Source: Romboutsia sedimentorum (GTDB taxonomy: Bacteria > Bacillota > Clostridia > Peptostreptococcales > Peptostreptococcaceae). Taken from it: 64,000 nt of DNA. The position numbers and the translations under genes were made by a program. Under the pieces are notes generated by a model, which saw nothing but the letters and a program-made list of their open reading frames with translations, did no database searches and was not told the origin of the DNA. Numbering within the stretch: position 1 is the stretch's first letter; the number at the start of each line of letters is the position of its first letter. The stretch covers positions 186,001 through 250,000 of the forward strand of contig NZ_JASKYM010000002.1 of NCBI RefSeq assembly GCF_030131845.1, in the 5' to 3' direction. Shown here in pieces: positions 34,364 to 43,339 of this stretch.

Positions 34364-34891
34364 ATGAATAAAAAAACAGTTGTTATATATAAATCAAAAT
34401 ATGGTAGTACTAAACGCTATGCAGGGTGGATAGCACTAAAGTTAGATGCGGATTTATACGAGGTAAGAGATATAAGGGTTAGAGACCTAGATGATTATGA
34501 TACGATAATATATGGGGGAGGTTTGTATATAGGCAAAATAAATGGAATAAAATTTTTAATCGATAATTATGAAAAAATTAAAAATAAAAAAATAATAGTA
34601 TTTGCCGTTGGAATGGAATCAAATAACATAGATATAAATAAAAAAACCTTAGATATGAATTTTGATGAAGATATGATAAATAATATAAATCTATTTAATT
34701 TTATAGGAGCGTTTGATTATAGTAAATTAAACTTAATAGACAAAGTATTAATGAAGGGGTTAAAAAGTAGAATCTCTAAAAAAAATATTACGGATATGAC
34801 AGATGAGGATAAAATAGTATTAGAAGGTTTTGATAAATTAATAGATTTATGTGATAAAAAATCTATACATATCTTAGTAAAAAATATATAG
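34364..34891 (+). CDS. Flavodoxin-domain protein (HemG/flavodoxin_5-like)
   Basis: A 175-residue flavoprotein with FMN-binding loop VIYKSKYGSTKRYAGWIA (residues ~6-23), followed by DDYDTIIYGGGLYIGKINGI, the second FMN-binding loop, and KIIVFAVGMES. The length and pattern fit flavodoxin-like oxidoreductases related to menaquinone-dependent protoporphyrinogen oxidase. Haem synthesis is not implied in an anaerobe, so it may be a general electron carrier. It stands alone between terminators with AAGGGGG as ribosome site, inserted between thiN and spoVM relative to Bacillus. Confidence 0.82.
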   Translation: MNKKTVVIYKSKYGSTKRYAGWIALKLDADLYEVRDIRVRDLDDYDTIIYGGGLYIGKINGIKFLIDNYEKIKNKKIIVFAVGMESNNIDINKKTLDMNFDEDMINNINLFNFIGAFDYSKLNLIDKVLMKGLKSRISKKNITDMTDEDKIVLEGFDKLIDLCDKKSIHILVKNI

Positions 34892-34900
34892 TTTAAGTAT

Positions 34901-34928
34901 GATGTATCTATGATACATCTTTTTTTTT
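34901..34928 (+). terminator. Terminator after the flavodoxin gene
   Basis: GATGTATC-TAT-GATACATC followed by nine T. Confidence 0.93.
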
Positions 34929-35030
34929 AAAAAAAAAGTAGGACAGGTCTAAATATATCTTATTTTGCATAAATTTAAAGTATAGAAAGTAACGAATAGA
35001 TTAATAAAAGCACACAGGGAGGTGTTTTTA

Positions 35031-35177
35031 ATGAAAAACAATAAAGGCTTATTGGGTGTTTTATGCTTAGCTACAGGGTCAGCTGTAATTTTATCAATGA
35101 TATTGCCTGGATGGATATGGACAACAGCTACAGCTTTAGTTCTTATTGGATGTGGGGTATTATTTTTCTTATATTAA
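35031..35177 (+). CDS. 48-aa small membrane protein (hypothetical)
   Basis: Encodes MKNNKGLLGVLCLATGSAVI, then LSMILPGWIWTTATALVLIG and CGVLFFLY. There are two hydrophobic helices with a Pro-Gly-Trp turn, so it is probably a hairpin membrane protein. GGGAGGTG lies seven bases before the ATG, which strongly supports translation. Similar tiny proteins occur in sporulating Clostridia, to my recollection, but I cannot name a family. It lies 130 bp upstream of spoVM and might also be spore-related; this is inference from neighbourhood only. Confidence 0.75.
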   Translation: MKNNKGLLGVLCLATGSAVILSMILPGWIWTTATALVLIGCGVLFFLY

Positions 35178-35307
35178 AATTAATATAAAGTAAAAGCTAT
35201 TATAATTAAATATTAGTTTAAATACTAACAAATGAGGATAAATTTTTTACCATAGAAAAATATATTTTATAAGTAGAATTAAAATAAATTTATAGGGGGA
35301 GTATATT

Positions 35308-35376
35308 ATGAAAATGGTAACAATAAAATTACCGAAATGGATGTCTAATATAGTTTTACGTTTTATGAAAAAATAA
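35308..35376 (+). CDS. spoVM: Stage V sporulation protein M
   Basis: A 22-residue amphipathic peptide, MKMVTIKLPKWMSNIVLRFM then KK. The TIKLPK core with Pro9 corresponds to Bacillus SpoVM (26 residues, MKFYTIKLPK...), whose Pro9 is important for recognising the convex forespore membrane and anchoring SpoIVA. The gene order thiN ... spoVM-rpmB-yloU-yloV is the same as in Bacillus, which makes the call firm despite its size. TAGGGGGA precedes ATG by seven bases. Transcription is expected in the mother cell (sigma-E in Bacillus); no promoter is called. A terminator follows. Confidence 0.92.
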   Translation: MKMVTIKLPKWMSNIVLRFMKK

Positions 35377-35394
35377 TAAATAAAGAACAAAAAT

Positions 35395-35420
35395 AAAGCC
35401 TACTTATAAAGTAGGCTTTT
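35395..35420. terminator. Bidirectional terminator between spoVM and rpmB
   Basis: AAAGCCTACTT-ATA-AAGTAGGCTTTT, serving spoVM on + and rpmB on -. Confidence 0.92.
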
Positions 35421-35430
35421 AAAAAAGCAA

Positions 35431-35619
35431 TTAAGCTCTTTCTATTTTACCAGAACGTAAACATCTAGTACAAACTTTTACTCTCTTAGGAGTACCATCT
35501 ATTATAGCTCTAACGCTTCTTAAGTTTGCAGACCACGTTCTTCTGCTATGTCTATTTGAGTGTGATACTTGGTTTCCAGAAACCTTACCTTTACCACATA
35601 CGCTACATATCTTTGCCAT
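35431..35619 (-). CDS. rpmB: 50S ribosomal protein L28
   Basis: A 62-residue large-subunit protein. It has MAKICSVCGKGKVSGNQVSH and VKVCTRCLRSGKI, i.e. two CxxC pairs, so this is the zinc-binding (C+) form. The core SNRHSRRTWSANLRSVRA is typical. AAGGAGGTG precedes the ATG. It is transcribed opposite to both neighbours, as in Bacillus where rpmB is divergent from yloU. Confidence 0.97.
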   Translation of the reverse strand: MAKICSVCGKGKVSGNQVSHSNRHSRRTWSANLRSVRAIIDGTPKRVKVCTRCLRSGKIERA

Positions 35620-36112
35620 TTACGCACACCTCCTTAAAATGATAACTAAAATTAAAGACTAAAAACATATTTATATTAACATAAATATTAAAAACGTGCA
35701 ATAGAAATATATATTTGCATTACATATGTTGAAGTATTTCTTGTTATCATATAAAATTATATATATAATTTTGTATAAAGTAAATATTAAAAAAAGAAAT
35801 ACTAATAGTTTCTTTTCTTAAATTATCCAAATTTAACAAAATATTTACTGAAACAAATTTGGGTAGGTTTAAATTATATCATATTTATAGTATTATAGGA
35901 TATATAAATTTCTATAAATAAATAAAATCTTATTTTAAAGGCTTTTCAAATGATAAATTTGTTCTATTGTTACTTTAGGTGTTATTATTCATAAAGGTGT
36001 AATTTACAATTTATTGGCATTATAAAAAATAGAAAAATTTAAAGTTTTTTGAGTTAAGTAAATTATTAAGAAAAGTAAACTATAATAAAAAATGAACTTA
36101 AGGGGGTAAACC
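35620..36112. other. Divergent regulatory region rpmB / yloU
   Basis: 493 bp, extremely AT-rich. It contains a perfect 20-bp AT palindrome (35753-35772, AAAATTATAT doubled), an inverted repeat CCAAATTT (35827-35834) with AAATTTGG (35855-35862), and a TATAAT at 36081-36086 suitable as -10 for yloU. No ORF with a ribosome site and no structured RNA that I recognise. Confidence 0.5.
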
Positions 36113-36463
36113 ATGAGTGCGAAAGTAAATAATCAATATGGAAGTATAGAAATAGATAAACAAGTTATATCACAAATAGCATACAGAGCAGCTATGGAAA
36201 GTTATGGATTAGTAGGTTTAGCATATAAATCTAAGGGTATAGTAGAAATATTAAAGGGTGAGAACGCATTTAAAGGTGTTTTAGTAGAAGAACTTGAAGA
36301 TAATACTATAGCTATAGAATTATACGTTATATTACAATATGGAACTAATATATCTACAGTTGCAAACAATATGATTGATAGAGTAAAATATACAGTTGAG
36401 AATATGACATCAATAAAAATAAGTAAAATAGATATTAATGTACAAGGAATTAGAGTTAAGTAA
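36113..36463 (+). CDS. yloU: Asp23/Gls24 family protein (YloU-like)
   Basis: A 116-residue member of the Asp23/Gls24 family (PF03780), an alkaline-shock-related group of membrane-associated or envelope-stress proteins. It has GSIEIDKQVISQIAYRAAME at the N-terminus and VNVQG-type ending KIDINVQGIRVK. It lies 14 bp before yloV, which matches the conserved Firmicute pair next to rpmB. AGGGGGT precedes the ATG. Molecular role is poorly known in the family. Confidence 0.92.
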   Translation: MSAKVNNQYGSIEIDKQVISQIAYRAAMESYGLVGLAYKSKGIVEILKGENAFKGVLVEELEDNTIAIELYVILQYGTNISTVANNMIDRVKYTVENMTSIKISKIDINVQGIRVK

Positions 36464-36477
36464 CTAGGAGGAAAAAA

Positions 36478-38103
36478 ATGATTCAATATATAGAGGCAAA
36501 ACAATTAAGGGAGATGTTTGTATCAGGTGCAAATAATCTTCAAAATCACAAAGATTTAGTTGACAAGCTAAATGTATTCCCAGTTCCAGATGGAGATACA
36601 GGGACAAATATGTCATTAACTATATCTTATGCAATGAAAGAACTATCTAAGTCACAAGATAGTAGCATAACGGATATAGGTAAAGCATTGTCAAAAGGAT
36701 CTTTGATGGGGGCAAGAGGAAATTCAGGAGTTATATTATCACAAATAATAAGAGGATTTGCAAAGTCTATAGAAGGAAAAGATAAGATATATACACAAGA
36801 CCTAGCTAAAGCATTTAAAAATGGTTCTGACACAGCATATAAGGCTGTTATAAAGCCTGTAGAGGGTACAATCCTTACAGTTGTTAGAGAAAGTGGAGAA
36901 TATGCTGTACAAGCTTATAAGAAAGAACGTGACTTAGTTAAGTTCTTAGAAATGGTAATACAAGAAGCTAATGAATCTTTAAATAGAACACCACAACTTC
37001 TAAAAGCATTAAAAGAAGCGGGTGTAGTTGATTCAGGAGCAAAAGGTTTAGTTTTAATCTATGAAGGAATGCATGCTGCTCTAAAGGGCAATCCAATAGA
37101 TATAAAAGACTACAGCCCAGTTGATTTATCTAGTGTAGAAGTTTCATCTAATCCAATAAATACAGATGATATAAAATTTAGTTACTGTACAGAATTTATA
37201 TTAGAAAGTAAAACTATTGATGATCTTCAAATAAGAGATATGATGATGAAATATGGAGATAGCTTAGCTGTAGTAGGAGATGAGGGTGTAATAAAAGTAC
37301 ATGTTCATACTAATGACCCAGGCTTAGTATTACAAGATGCTTTAAAATATGGACATCTAGTAACAATAAAAATAGAAAATATGAAAGTTCAGCATGAGAA
37401 CATAGTATTAGAATCTCAAGATGAAGTTTCTTCTTCAGCTGAAGAAAAAGAATTTGGATTTATAGCTACATCTATGGGTGAGGGGCTTGCAAAAATATTT
37501 AAAGATTTTGGAGTTGATCACATAATAGAAGGTGGTCAAACTATGAATCCAAGCACAGAAGACTTTATGAAGGCTATAGAACATATAAGTGCTAAAAATA
37601 TATTTATATTCCCAAATAACAGCAATATAATAATGGCTGCAAACCAAGCAAAAGAATTAAGTGATAAAAATATAATTGTTATACCTACAAAAAATACTCC
37701 TCAAGGATTTACTGCTTTAGTAAACTTTAATGGAGATGCTAGCATAGAAGAAAATGAAGAAGCTATGATGGAGTCTCTAGGATTAGTTAAATCAGGTCAA
37801 GTAACTTTTGCTGTTAGAGATACAGTTATGAATGATGTTGAGGTTAAAGAAGGTAATATAATAGGAATAGCAGAAGGAAAATTATCAGGTGCAGGAGATA
37901 CAGTTGATGAAATAACTTCTAGCCTTATAGAGAAATTAGTAGATGAAGATAGTGCTATAATAACTTTATTCTACGGAGAAGATGTAAATGAAGAAGAAGC
38001 AAATAAACTTCGTGATGAATTAGAAGAGAAGTTTGAAGATATAGATGTAGAGTTATACTATGGAGGTCAACCTCTTTATTATTACTTAGTTTCAGTTGAA
38101 TAA
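36478..38103 (+). CDS. yloV: DAK2 domain fatty acid kinase-like protein (FakA/YloV)
   Basis: A 541-residue protein with an N-terminal DAK2 kinase-like domain (residues ~8-200: FPVPDGDTGTNMSLT, GSLMGARGNSGVILSQIIRG, VDSGAKGL, the nucleotide/Mg sites). A middle domain (CTEFILESK, VHVHTNDPG) and a C-terminal DegV-like domain follow (VALVRDTVM-like AVRDTVMNDVEVKEG, LFYGEDV). It corresponds to FakA, which phosphorylates fatty acids bound by a FakB/DegV partner to feed phospholipid synthesis. This fits with plsX and the FASII operon later in the window. No fakB is adjacent. Confidence 0.93.
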   Translation: MIQYIEAKQLREMFVSGANNLQNHKDLVDKLNVFPVPDGDTGTNMSLTISYAMKELSKSQDSSITDIGKALSKGSLMGARGNSGVILSQIIRGFAKSIEGKDKIYTQDLAKAFKNGSDTAYKAVIKPVEGTILTVVRESGEYAVQAYKKERDLVKFLEMVIQEANESLNRTPQLLKALKEAGVVDSGAKGLVLIYEGMHAALKGNPIDIKDYSPVDLSSVEVSSNPINTDDIKFSYCTEFILESKTIDDLQIRDMMMKYGDSLAVVGDEGVIKVHVHTNDPGLVLQDALKYGHLVTIKIENMKVQHENIVLESQDEVSSSAEEKEFGFIATSMGEGLAKIFKDFGVDHIIEGGQTMNPSTEDFMKAIEHISAKNIFIFPNNSNIIMAANQAKELSDKNIIVIPTKNTPQGFTALVNFNGDASIEENEEAMMESLGLVKSGQVTFAVRDTVMNDVEVKEGNIIGIAEGKLSGAGDTVDEITSSLIEKLVDEDSAIITLFYGEDVNEEEANKLRDELEEKFEDIDVELYYGGQPLYYYLVSVE

Positions 38104-38219
38104 TAAATTTGTAACTTAGTAAAAACATAACTAAACCAAAGTGAATTTTAAAAGTCTTGTGTAATTTTACTACTTTTTAGGGGTAATTATGCAGGACTTT
38201 TATTTAATAGGTGATAAAA

Positions 38220-40280
38220 ATGATAGATTTAAATAAAGATATACAGTATGTAAAAGGTATAGGACCTAAAAAATCTCAAAAACTTAATAAATTAAATATA
38301 TTTACATTGAAAGATTTATTATATTATTTTCCAAGACAATTTGAAGATAGAAATAATTTAAAAAAGATAATTCAATTAGGAAATAATGAAAAAGCTACAA
38401 TAAAAGTTGTAATAGCGGGTGTAAGTACATCTAGTCCTAGAAAAGGTATGGATATAACTAAAGTAGATGTAAGAGATGAAACTGGATATGCAAAATTAGT
38501 GTTTTTTAATCAGCCATATATAAAAAACACATTTAAGTGTGGAGATACGATATTAGTCTTTGGAAAAATAAAGAAAGAATTTAAGAATGTTGAACTTAGC
38601 TGTTGTGAAGTAGAACATTTGACTAATTTTCCTAAAAATACTTGTAAAGTTATGCCTATATATCCTCTTACATATGGAGTAAGCAATAAAGAAATTATAA
38701 GCATAATAAAAAATGTTCTTAGTGATAAGGAACTTAAAATACAAGAGTACCTTCCTCAAAGGATAATAGAAAAATATAAATTGTGCAGTATTGACTATGC
38801 AGTAAGAAATATTCACTCACCTAGTAGCAAAGAAGCATTAAAGATTGCTTTGTATAGAATTGTATTTGAAGAATTTTTAATATTACAATTAGGATTATTC
38901 ATGTTTAAAAATGGAGCTAATGAAGCAGAGGGTATAAAATTTGAAGAAAGCAAAAAACTAAATAGTATATTAAAGTCATTGCCCTTTAAATTAACAGGTG
39001 CCCAAGATAGAGCTTTAAGTGAGATTATAGATGACATGCAATGTGAAAAGGCGATGAATAGATTGGTTCAAGGAGATGTAGGTTCTGGTAAAACTGTTGT
39101 AGCACTGTTAGCACTTGCAAATTGCGCTTTAAATGGGTATCAAGGGGCTTTAATGGCTCCAACTGAAATACTTGCAGAACAACATTATATTTCTCTTACA
39201 GAGACATTAGAGAGCTTTGGAATAAAGGTAGAATTATTAGTTGGTAGTCTAACTAAAAAACAAAAAGAAAAAGTATTAGAAAAAGTTAAAAACAACGAAG
39301 TAGATATATTGATAGGTACTCATGCTTTGATTGAAGATAAAGTGGAATTTGATAATTTAGGATTAGTAATAACAGATGAACAACATAGATTTGGAGTTAG
39401 ACAACGAAGCAAACTATCGGAAAAAGGAGAAAATCCACATATATTAGTAATGACAGCAACGCCAATACCTAGAACTTTAGCGCTTATACTTTATGGTGAT
39501 TTAGATATTTCTATAATAGACGAATTGCCTCCAGGAAGACAGCCAATAGAAACAATAGCAGTAGATAAAAGTAAAAGAGATAGAGCATATAATTCATTAG
39601 TAAGAAAAGAAGTAGAAAAAGGCAGACAAGTATATATAGTATGCCCATTAGTGGAAGAAAGTGAAGCTATAGAAGCAAAGGCTGCTGTAGAATTAGTAGA
39701 GGAATTAAGGCTTGAATATTTTACTGACCTTAGGGTTGGGCTTTTACATGGAAAAATGAAAGGTAGCGAAAAAGATGCTATAATGAAAAGCTTTAAAAAT
39801 AAAGAAATTGATATATTAGTATCTACAACAGTTATAGAAGTAGGTGTAAATGTTCCTAACGCAACTCTTATGATAATAGAAAATGCAGAACGATTTGGTT
39901 TAGCACAACTTCACCAGTTAAGAGGAAGAGTAGGAAGAGGTAAACATAAGTCTTATTGTATATTAATATATGCATCTAAGTCTGAAGTTTGTACACAAAG
40001 AATGTCGATAATGCAAGAAACTAATGATGGATTTAAAATATCGGAAAAAGATTTAGAAATAAGAGGTCCAGGAGAATTTTTTGGAACAAGGCAGCATGGT
40101 CTACCTGAACTAAAAGTAGCTAATATATTTAAGCATATGAAGATATTAAAGTTAGCACAGCAAGAAGCTAGATATATAGTGTGCGAAGACCATAAACTGC
40201 AAAATTTAGAGAATAAAATATTAAAAAAAGAAATTATAGAGAAATTTGAACATTCAGTAAAAGAAATTTCGTTAAATTAA
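38220..40280 (+). CDS. recG: ATP-dependent DNA helicase RecG
   Basis: A 686-residue branch-migration helicase acting on stalled forks and Holliday junctions. The wedge/OB domain is at residues ~60-150. Helicase motifs are QGDVGSGKTVVALLA (Walker A), ITDEQHRFGVRQR (DEQH box), VMTATPIPRTLAL, then GLLHGKM, VSTTVIEVGVNVPNA and QLHQLRGRVGRG. ATG 38220 follows TAGGTG by a proper distance; an upstream GTG at 38211 would lie inside that site. Bacillus has the serine dehydratase genes between yloV and recG; they are absent here. Confidence 0.96.
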   Translation: MIDLNKDIQYVKGIGPKKSQKLNKLNIFTLKDLLYYFPRQFEDRNNLKKIIQLGNNEKATIKVVIAGVSTSSPRKGMDITKVDVRDETGYAKLVFFNQPYIKNTFKCGDTILVFGKIKKEFKNVELSCCEVEHLTNFPKNTCKVMPIYPLTYGVSNKEIISIIKNVLSDKELKIQEYLPQRIIEKYKLCSIDYAVRNIHSPSSKEALKIALYRIVFEEFLILQLGLFMFKNGANEAEGIKFEESKKLNSILKSLPFKLTGAQDRALSEIIDDMQCEKAMNRLVQGDVGSGKTVVALLALANCALNGYQGALMAPTEILAEQHYISLTETLESFGIKVELLVGSLTKKQKEKVLEKVKNNEVDILIGTHALIEDKVEFDNLGLVITDEQHRFGVRQRSKLSEKGENPHILVMTATPIPRTLALILYGDLDISIIDELPPGRQPIETIAVDKSKRDRAYNSLVRKEVEKGRQVYIVCPLVEESEAIEAKAAVELVEELRLEYFTDLRVGLLHGKMKGSEKDAIMKSFKNKEIDILVSTTVIEVGVNVPNATLMIIENAERFGLAQLHQLRGRVGRGKHKSYCILIYASKSEVCTQRMSIMQETNDGFKISEKDLEIRGPGEFFGTRQHGLPELKVANIFKHMKILKLAQQEARYIVCEDHKLQNLENKILKKEIIEKFEHSVKEISLN

Positions 40281-40320
40281 TTTAAAATTATGTTAAAATA
40301 TACAATGAGGTGAAGATACG

Positions 40321-40869
40321 TTGAGAGTAATATCAGGAAAAGTAAGAGGATTAAAATTAAATACACCTAAAAATGAAGATGTGAGACCTACAACTGACAG
40401 AGTAAAAGAATCTTTATTTAATATGATAAGCCCATATATAATGGACAGTAATGTTTTAGATTTATTTGCAGGGACAGGTTCTTTAGGTATAGAATGTTTA
40501 TCTAGAGGAGCACAAAGATGTGTTTTTGTAGATGTAAGTAAAGAAAGTGTATCAATAATAAACTCAAATATAAAAAAAGCTAGAGTTGAAAATGAAAGTA
40601 TGGTTTTAAATTTAGACTTTAAAGATGCTATAAGCAAACTAAAAGTTCAACAAAATAAATTTGATGTTATCTTTATGGACCCACCATATTATAAAAATAT
40701 GTTTATAGATGCTTTAGAAAAAATAGATAATGCAGATTTATTAGAAGAAGAAGGAATAATAGTAATAGAGCATGACAGTAAGGAAAATTTCCCTGAAAAA
40801 ATAGAAAGATTAGAAAAGCATAAGGTTAAAAAATATGGAAATACAACTTTAACATTCTATAAATTATAG
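40321..40869 (+). CDS. rsmD: 16S rRNA (guanine-966-N2)-methyltransferase
   Basis: A 182-residue SAM-dependent methyltransferase. It has MRVISGKVRGLKL, RPTTDRVKESLFNMI, LDLFAGTGSLGIECLSRGA (SAM site) and the catalytic MDPPYY. The start is TTG 40321 with GAGGTGAAG nine bases upstream. It precedes coaD, as ylbH precedes ylbI/coaD in Bacillus. Confidence 0.95.
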   Translation: MRVISGKVRGLKLNTPKNEDVRPTTDRVKESLFNMISPYIMDSNVLDLFAGTGSLGIECLSRGAQRCVFVDVSKESVSIINSNIKKARVENESMVLNLDFKDAISKLKVQQNKFDVIFMDPPYYKNMFIDALEKIDNADLLEEEGIIVIEHDSKENFPEKIERLEKHKVKKYGNTTLTFYKL

Positions 40870-40973
40870 GTTGTAAAATGTTAATTTTAAAAGACAAGGT
40901 AATTGGCTATATAGATTAAGTCGCATCTCTATTAGAGAAGTGAAATTTTATAAAGTGGAGGCCATAAAACAAC

Positions 40974-41471
40974 ATGGAAAAGAAAATAAGAAAAGCTATG
41001 TTTGCAGGTAGCTTTGACCCAATAACAAATGGACATTTAGATATAATTTGTAGATCATCGAAAATATTTGATGAACTTCAAATAGGGGTACTTTATAATC
41101 CAAATAAAAGTGGGATGTTTAATTTTGAAGAGAGAGCAGAACTTATAGAAAAATGTACTAGCCATTTAGATAATATAAAAGTAGTAAGTTTTAATGGTCT
41201 ATTAGTAAATTATTGCGAAGAAAATGGAATTGATACTTTAGTTAGAGGGATAAGAAGTGGAGCAGATGTTGAATATGAACTACAAATGGCTCATATGAAC
41301 AAAGAGTTAAATCCAAATATAGAAACTATTATACTGCCAACAGCAACTAAGTACTCATTTATAAGTTCATCTTTAATTAAGGAAGTATTAAATTTTGATG
41401 CAAATATAAAAAATCTAGTACCAAAAGTTGTTTTAGAAGAACTAAAAAGAAAAGCTAATAGGGGGAACTAA
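40974..41471 (+). CDS. coaD: Phosphopantetheine adenylyltransferase
   Basis: A 165-residue nucleotidyltransferase making dephospho-CoA. It has GSFDPITNGHLDIICRSS with the TxGH nucleotide motif, VRGIRSGADVEYELQMAHMNK and KYSFISSSLIKEV (SSSxIR/K-like). The ATG at 40974 is 13 bases from GGAGG, a slightly long spacing; an internal ATG nine codons in would cut the first beta strand. It is two bases from the next gene. Confidence 0.96.
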   Translation: MEKKIRKAMFAGSFDPITNGHLDIICRSSKIFDELQIGVLYNPNKSGMFNFEERAELIEKCTSHLDNIKVVSFNGLLVNYCEENGIDTLVRGIRSGADVEYELQMAHMNKELNPNIETIILPTATKYSFISSSLIKEVLNFDANIKNLVPKVVLEELKRKANRGN

Positions 41472-41473
41472 AA

Positions 41474-41998
41474 ATGTATGTAGACTTAGAAATGATTGAG
41501 TTATTTGAAGAATTAGAAAGTGTAGTAAATAATGCTTCTTCAATACCTTTTTCACAAAAATCTGGTATAGATAAAAGTGAAGTATTGGGAATTATAGGAG
41601 AGATAAAAGCATTAATTCCAGAAGAAGTTAAACAAGCTACTTGGATAAATAAAGAGAGACATAAAATAATAAATGATGCAAAACAAGAGGCATCAGAATT
41701 GGTAGCACAAGCTAATAAAGAAGCCGAAAGAGTAAGAAAAGAATATAATAGTAATATAGAAGAATTAAAGAAAAACTCTGAAGATGTTGTAAAAGCATAT
41801 GTAGAAGCAAGTGAACCAGTAATTCAAGCAGAGGAACAAGCAAAAATTATAATAGATAGAGCTGAAAGAGTAGCAAATGAGATAAGATTAGGTTCTATAG
41901 AATATGCAGATAATATATTATCAAGTGTTGAATATAATTTAAAAGGTGTTTTAGAAGAAGTTGCAAGGGATAAAGCAGAATTAAATCCAGAAAGATAA
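41474..41998 (+). CDS. Coiled-coil protein, ATP synthase b/DivIVA-like composition (hypothetical)
   Basis: A 174-residue, highly charged protein with no membrane segment. From about residue 55 to 150 it is continuous heptad coiled coil (HKIINDAKQEASELVAQANK, EAERVRKEYNSNIEEL), rich in Ala and Glu. The N-terminus (EMIELFEELESVVNNASSIP) resembles the start of a family sitting next to coaD in Clostridia, sometimes labelled ATPase or DivIVA-like. I recognise no enzymatic motif. Ribosome site AGGGGG lies within the end of coaD, so the two are coupled. It may be a scaffold or cell-envelope factor; function open. Confidence 0.7.
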   Translation: MYVDLEMIELFEELESVVNNASSIPFSQKSGIDKSEVLGIIGEIKALIPEEVKQATWINKERHKIINDAKQEASELVAQANKEAERVRKEYNSNIEELKKNSEDVVKAYVEASEPVIQAEEQAKIIIDRAERVANEIRLGSIEYADNILSSVEYNLKGVLEEVARDKAELNPER

Positions 41999-42000
41999 AA

Positions 42001-42027
42001 AAGAAAGCATTAGCTTTCTTTTTTTCT
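42001..42027. terminator. Terminator between the coiled-coil gene and ylbJ
   Basis: AAGAAAGC-ATTA-GCTTTCTT followed by T run. The hairpin overlaps the last codons of ylbJ on the minus strand. Confidence 0.9.
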
Positions 42028-43215
42028 TTTATAACTAGTTTTTTCTATAAATATTAAAGACAATAATACATAGATTATTATAAAAATGGGAAGTAATATT
42101 TTGTAGTTTGAAATATAATAGTTCCAGATTAGATTATTGTAAAACACATCATATAAGCTAGAAAAATTAGAAACTAAGGCCGTAGATTTAGATAGTGGAT
42201 ATAATAAGAATGTGAATAATCCTGATAAAACACCATGTAAAAACTTACTAAATATGTATAAACTAACATTAATATCTGTTTTAGCTAAAAAATTACAACA
42301 TTGAGCTAATATAGATAAACCACTAAAGCCTATTAAAAAGCTTGCTAAGACCGTTTTTAGAACTTGTGGTGCAGACGTAACACCTGCTATTTTATTACAC
42401 CCTATAGTCATTTCGAAGAGCCCACTAATAAAAGCATAGCAAAGTTCTTTTGTAACACCAAATAAAGATAATGGAATGTATAATATAGATGACATCAAAG
42501 ATATAATGTTAAATAAAGAGAGTATTTTAAAAATAACTGAAAAAACAATTACAAACCCACCTACCATTAATAATGTATTTACACCATTAAAAACAGCATT
42601 CCCAAATAAAACAAAGAATCCTTGGTTATTGTAATATCTAGTATTTATTACATTCTTGATATTTGATTTCAAAGAATTAGATGGTCTAGCAATAAGCTCT
42701 TTTCCATAATTTCTGAAAAACAAACCAACAGATATAGCAGCTAAGTAATGACAAATAATCATTAAATAGCCTAATGAAGCATTTTCAAACATTCCATTAG
42801 CGACTGCTCCGATTATAAATAGTGGACCAGATGTGGAGCAAAATGATACCAATCTTTGAGCTTCGTACTTAGAAATTTGAGAACTGCTTCTAAGTTCTGA
42901 AGCAAGCTTTGCACCTACTGGATAACCAGAAACAGTTGAAATTGCAAAAACTAAAGCACTTTTGCCTGACACATTAAAAATAAATCTTGTAATAGGGTTT
43001 ATTATAAAACCGATTATATCTACTATTTTCAAATCTACAATTAAGTTAGCACCAATTACAAAGGGCAAAAGAGATGGAATTAATACACTAGTCCAAATAT
43101 TTAGACCTTCTTTTGCAGCTATTATAGATTCATTAGGAAAAATTATTATTCCTAAGATTAAAAATAAAACAATGAATACAGGCATAAAAAAAATTACTAA
43201 TTTACTTTTCTTCAT
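42010..43215 (-). CDS. ylbJ: Sporulation integral membrane protein YlbJ
   Basis: A 401-residue polytopic membrane protein of the nucleoside-recognition (Gate) family, with about nine to ten helices. The conserved stretches are WTSVLIPSLLPFVIGANLI and STVSGYPVGAKLASEL, then FCSTSGPLFIIGAV. YlbJ is required for heat-resistant spores in Bacillus. ATG 43215 follows AGGTGG at five bases, better than the GTG three codons earlier. It is convergent with the rsmD-coaD operon; in Bacillus ylbJ follows coaD on the same locus, so the synteny supports the name. Confidence 0.92.
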   Translation of the reverse strand: MKKSKLVIFFMPVFIVLFLILGIIIFPNESIIAAKEGLNIWTSVLIPSLLPFVIGANLIVDLKIVDIIGFIINPITRFIFNVSGKSALVFAISTVSGYPVGAKLASELRSSSQISKYEAQRLVSFCSTSGPLFIIGAVANGMFENASLGYLMIICHYLAAISVGLFFRNYGKELIARPSNSLKSNIKNVINTRYYNNQGFFVLFGNAVFNGVNTLLMVGGFVIVFSVIFKILSLFNIISLMSSILYIPLSLFGVTKELCYAFISGLFEMTIGCNKIAGVTSAPQVLKTVLASFLIGFSGLSILAQCCNFLAKTDINVSLYIFSKFLHGVLSGLFTFLLYPLSKSTALVSNFSSLYDVFYNNLIWNYYISNYKILLPIFIIIYVLLSLIFIEKTSYKRKKES

Positions 43216-43339
43216 AATTACCACCTAATAAACTTATAGTATAAGATAATTATATTAAATTAATAAAATATATATGAATGAAAAGTTTAAAGCGCTATAA
43301 TATAGATAGACATCTAAGGTTTTATTAAGGGGGAATAAA

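Noticed and set aside
35753-35772. Perfect 20-bp AT palindrome as regulator site
   Set aside because: Pure A/T alternating sequence can arise by chance in this composition; no further support.
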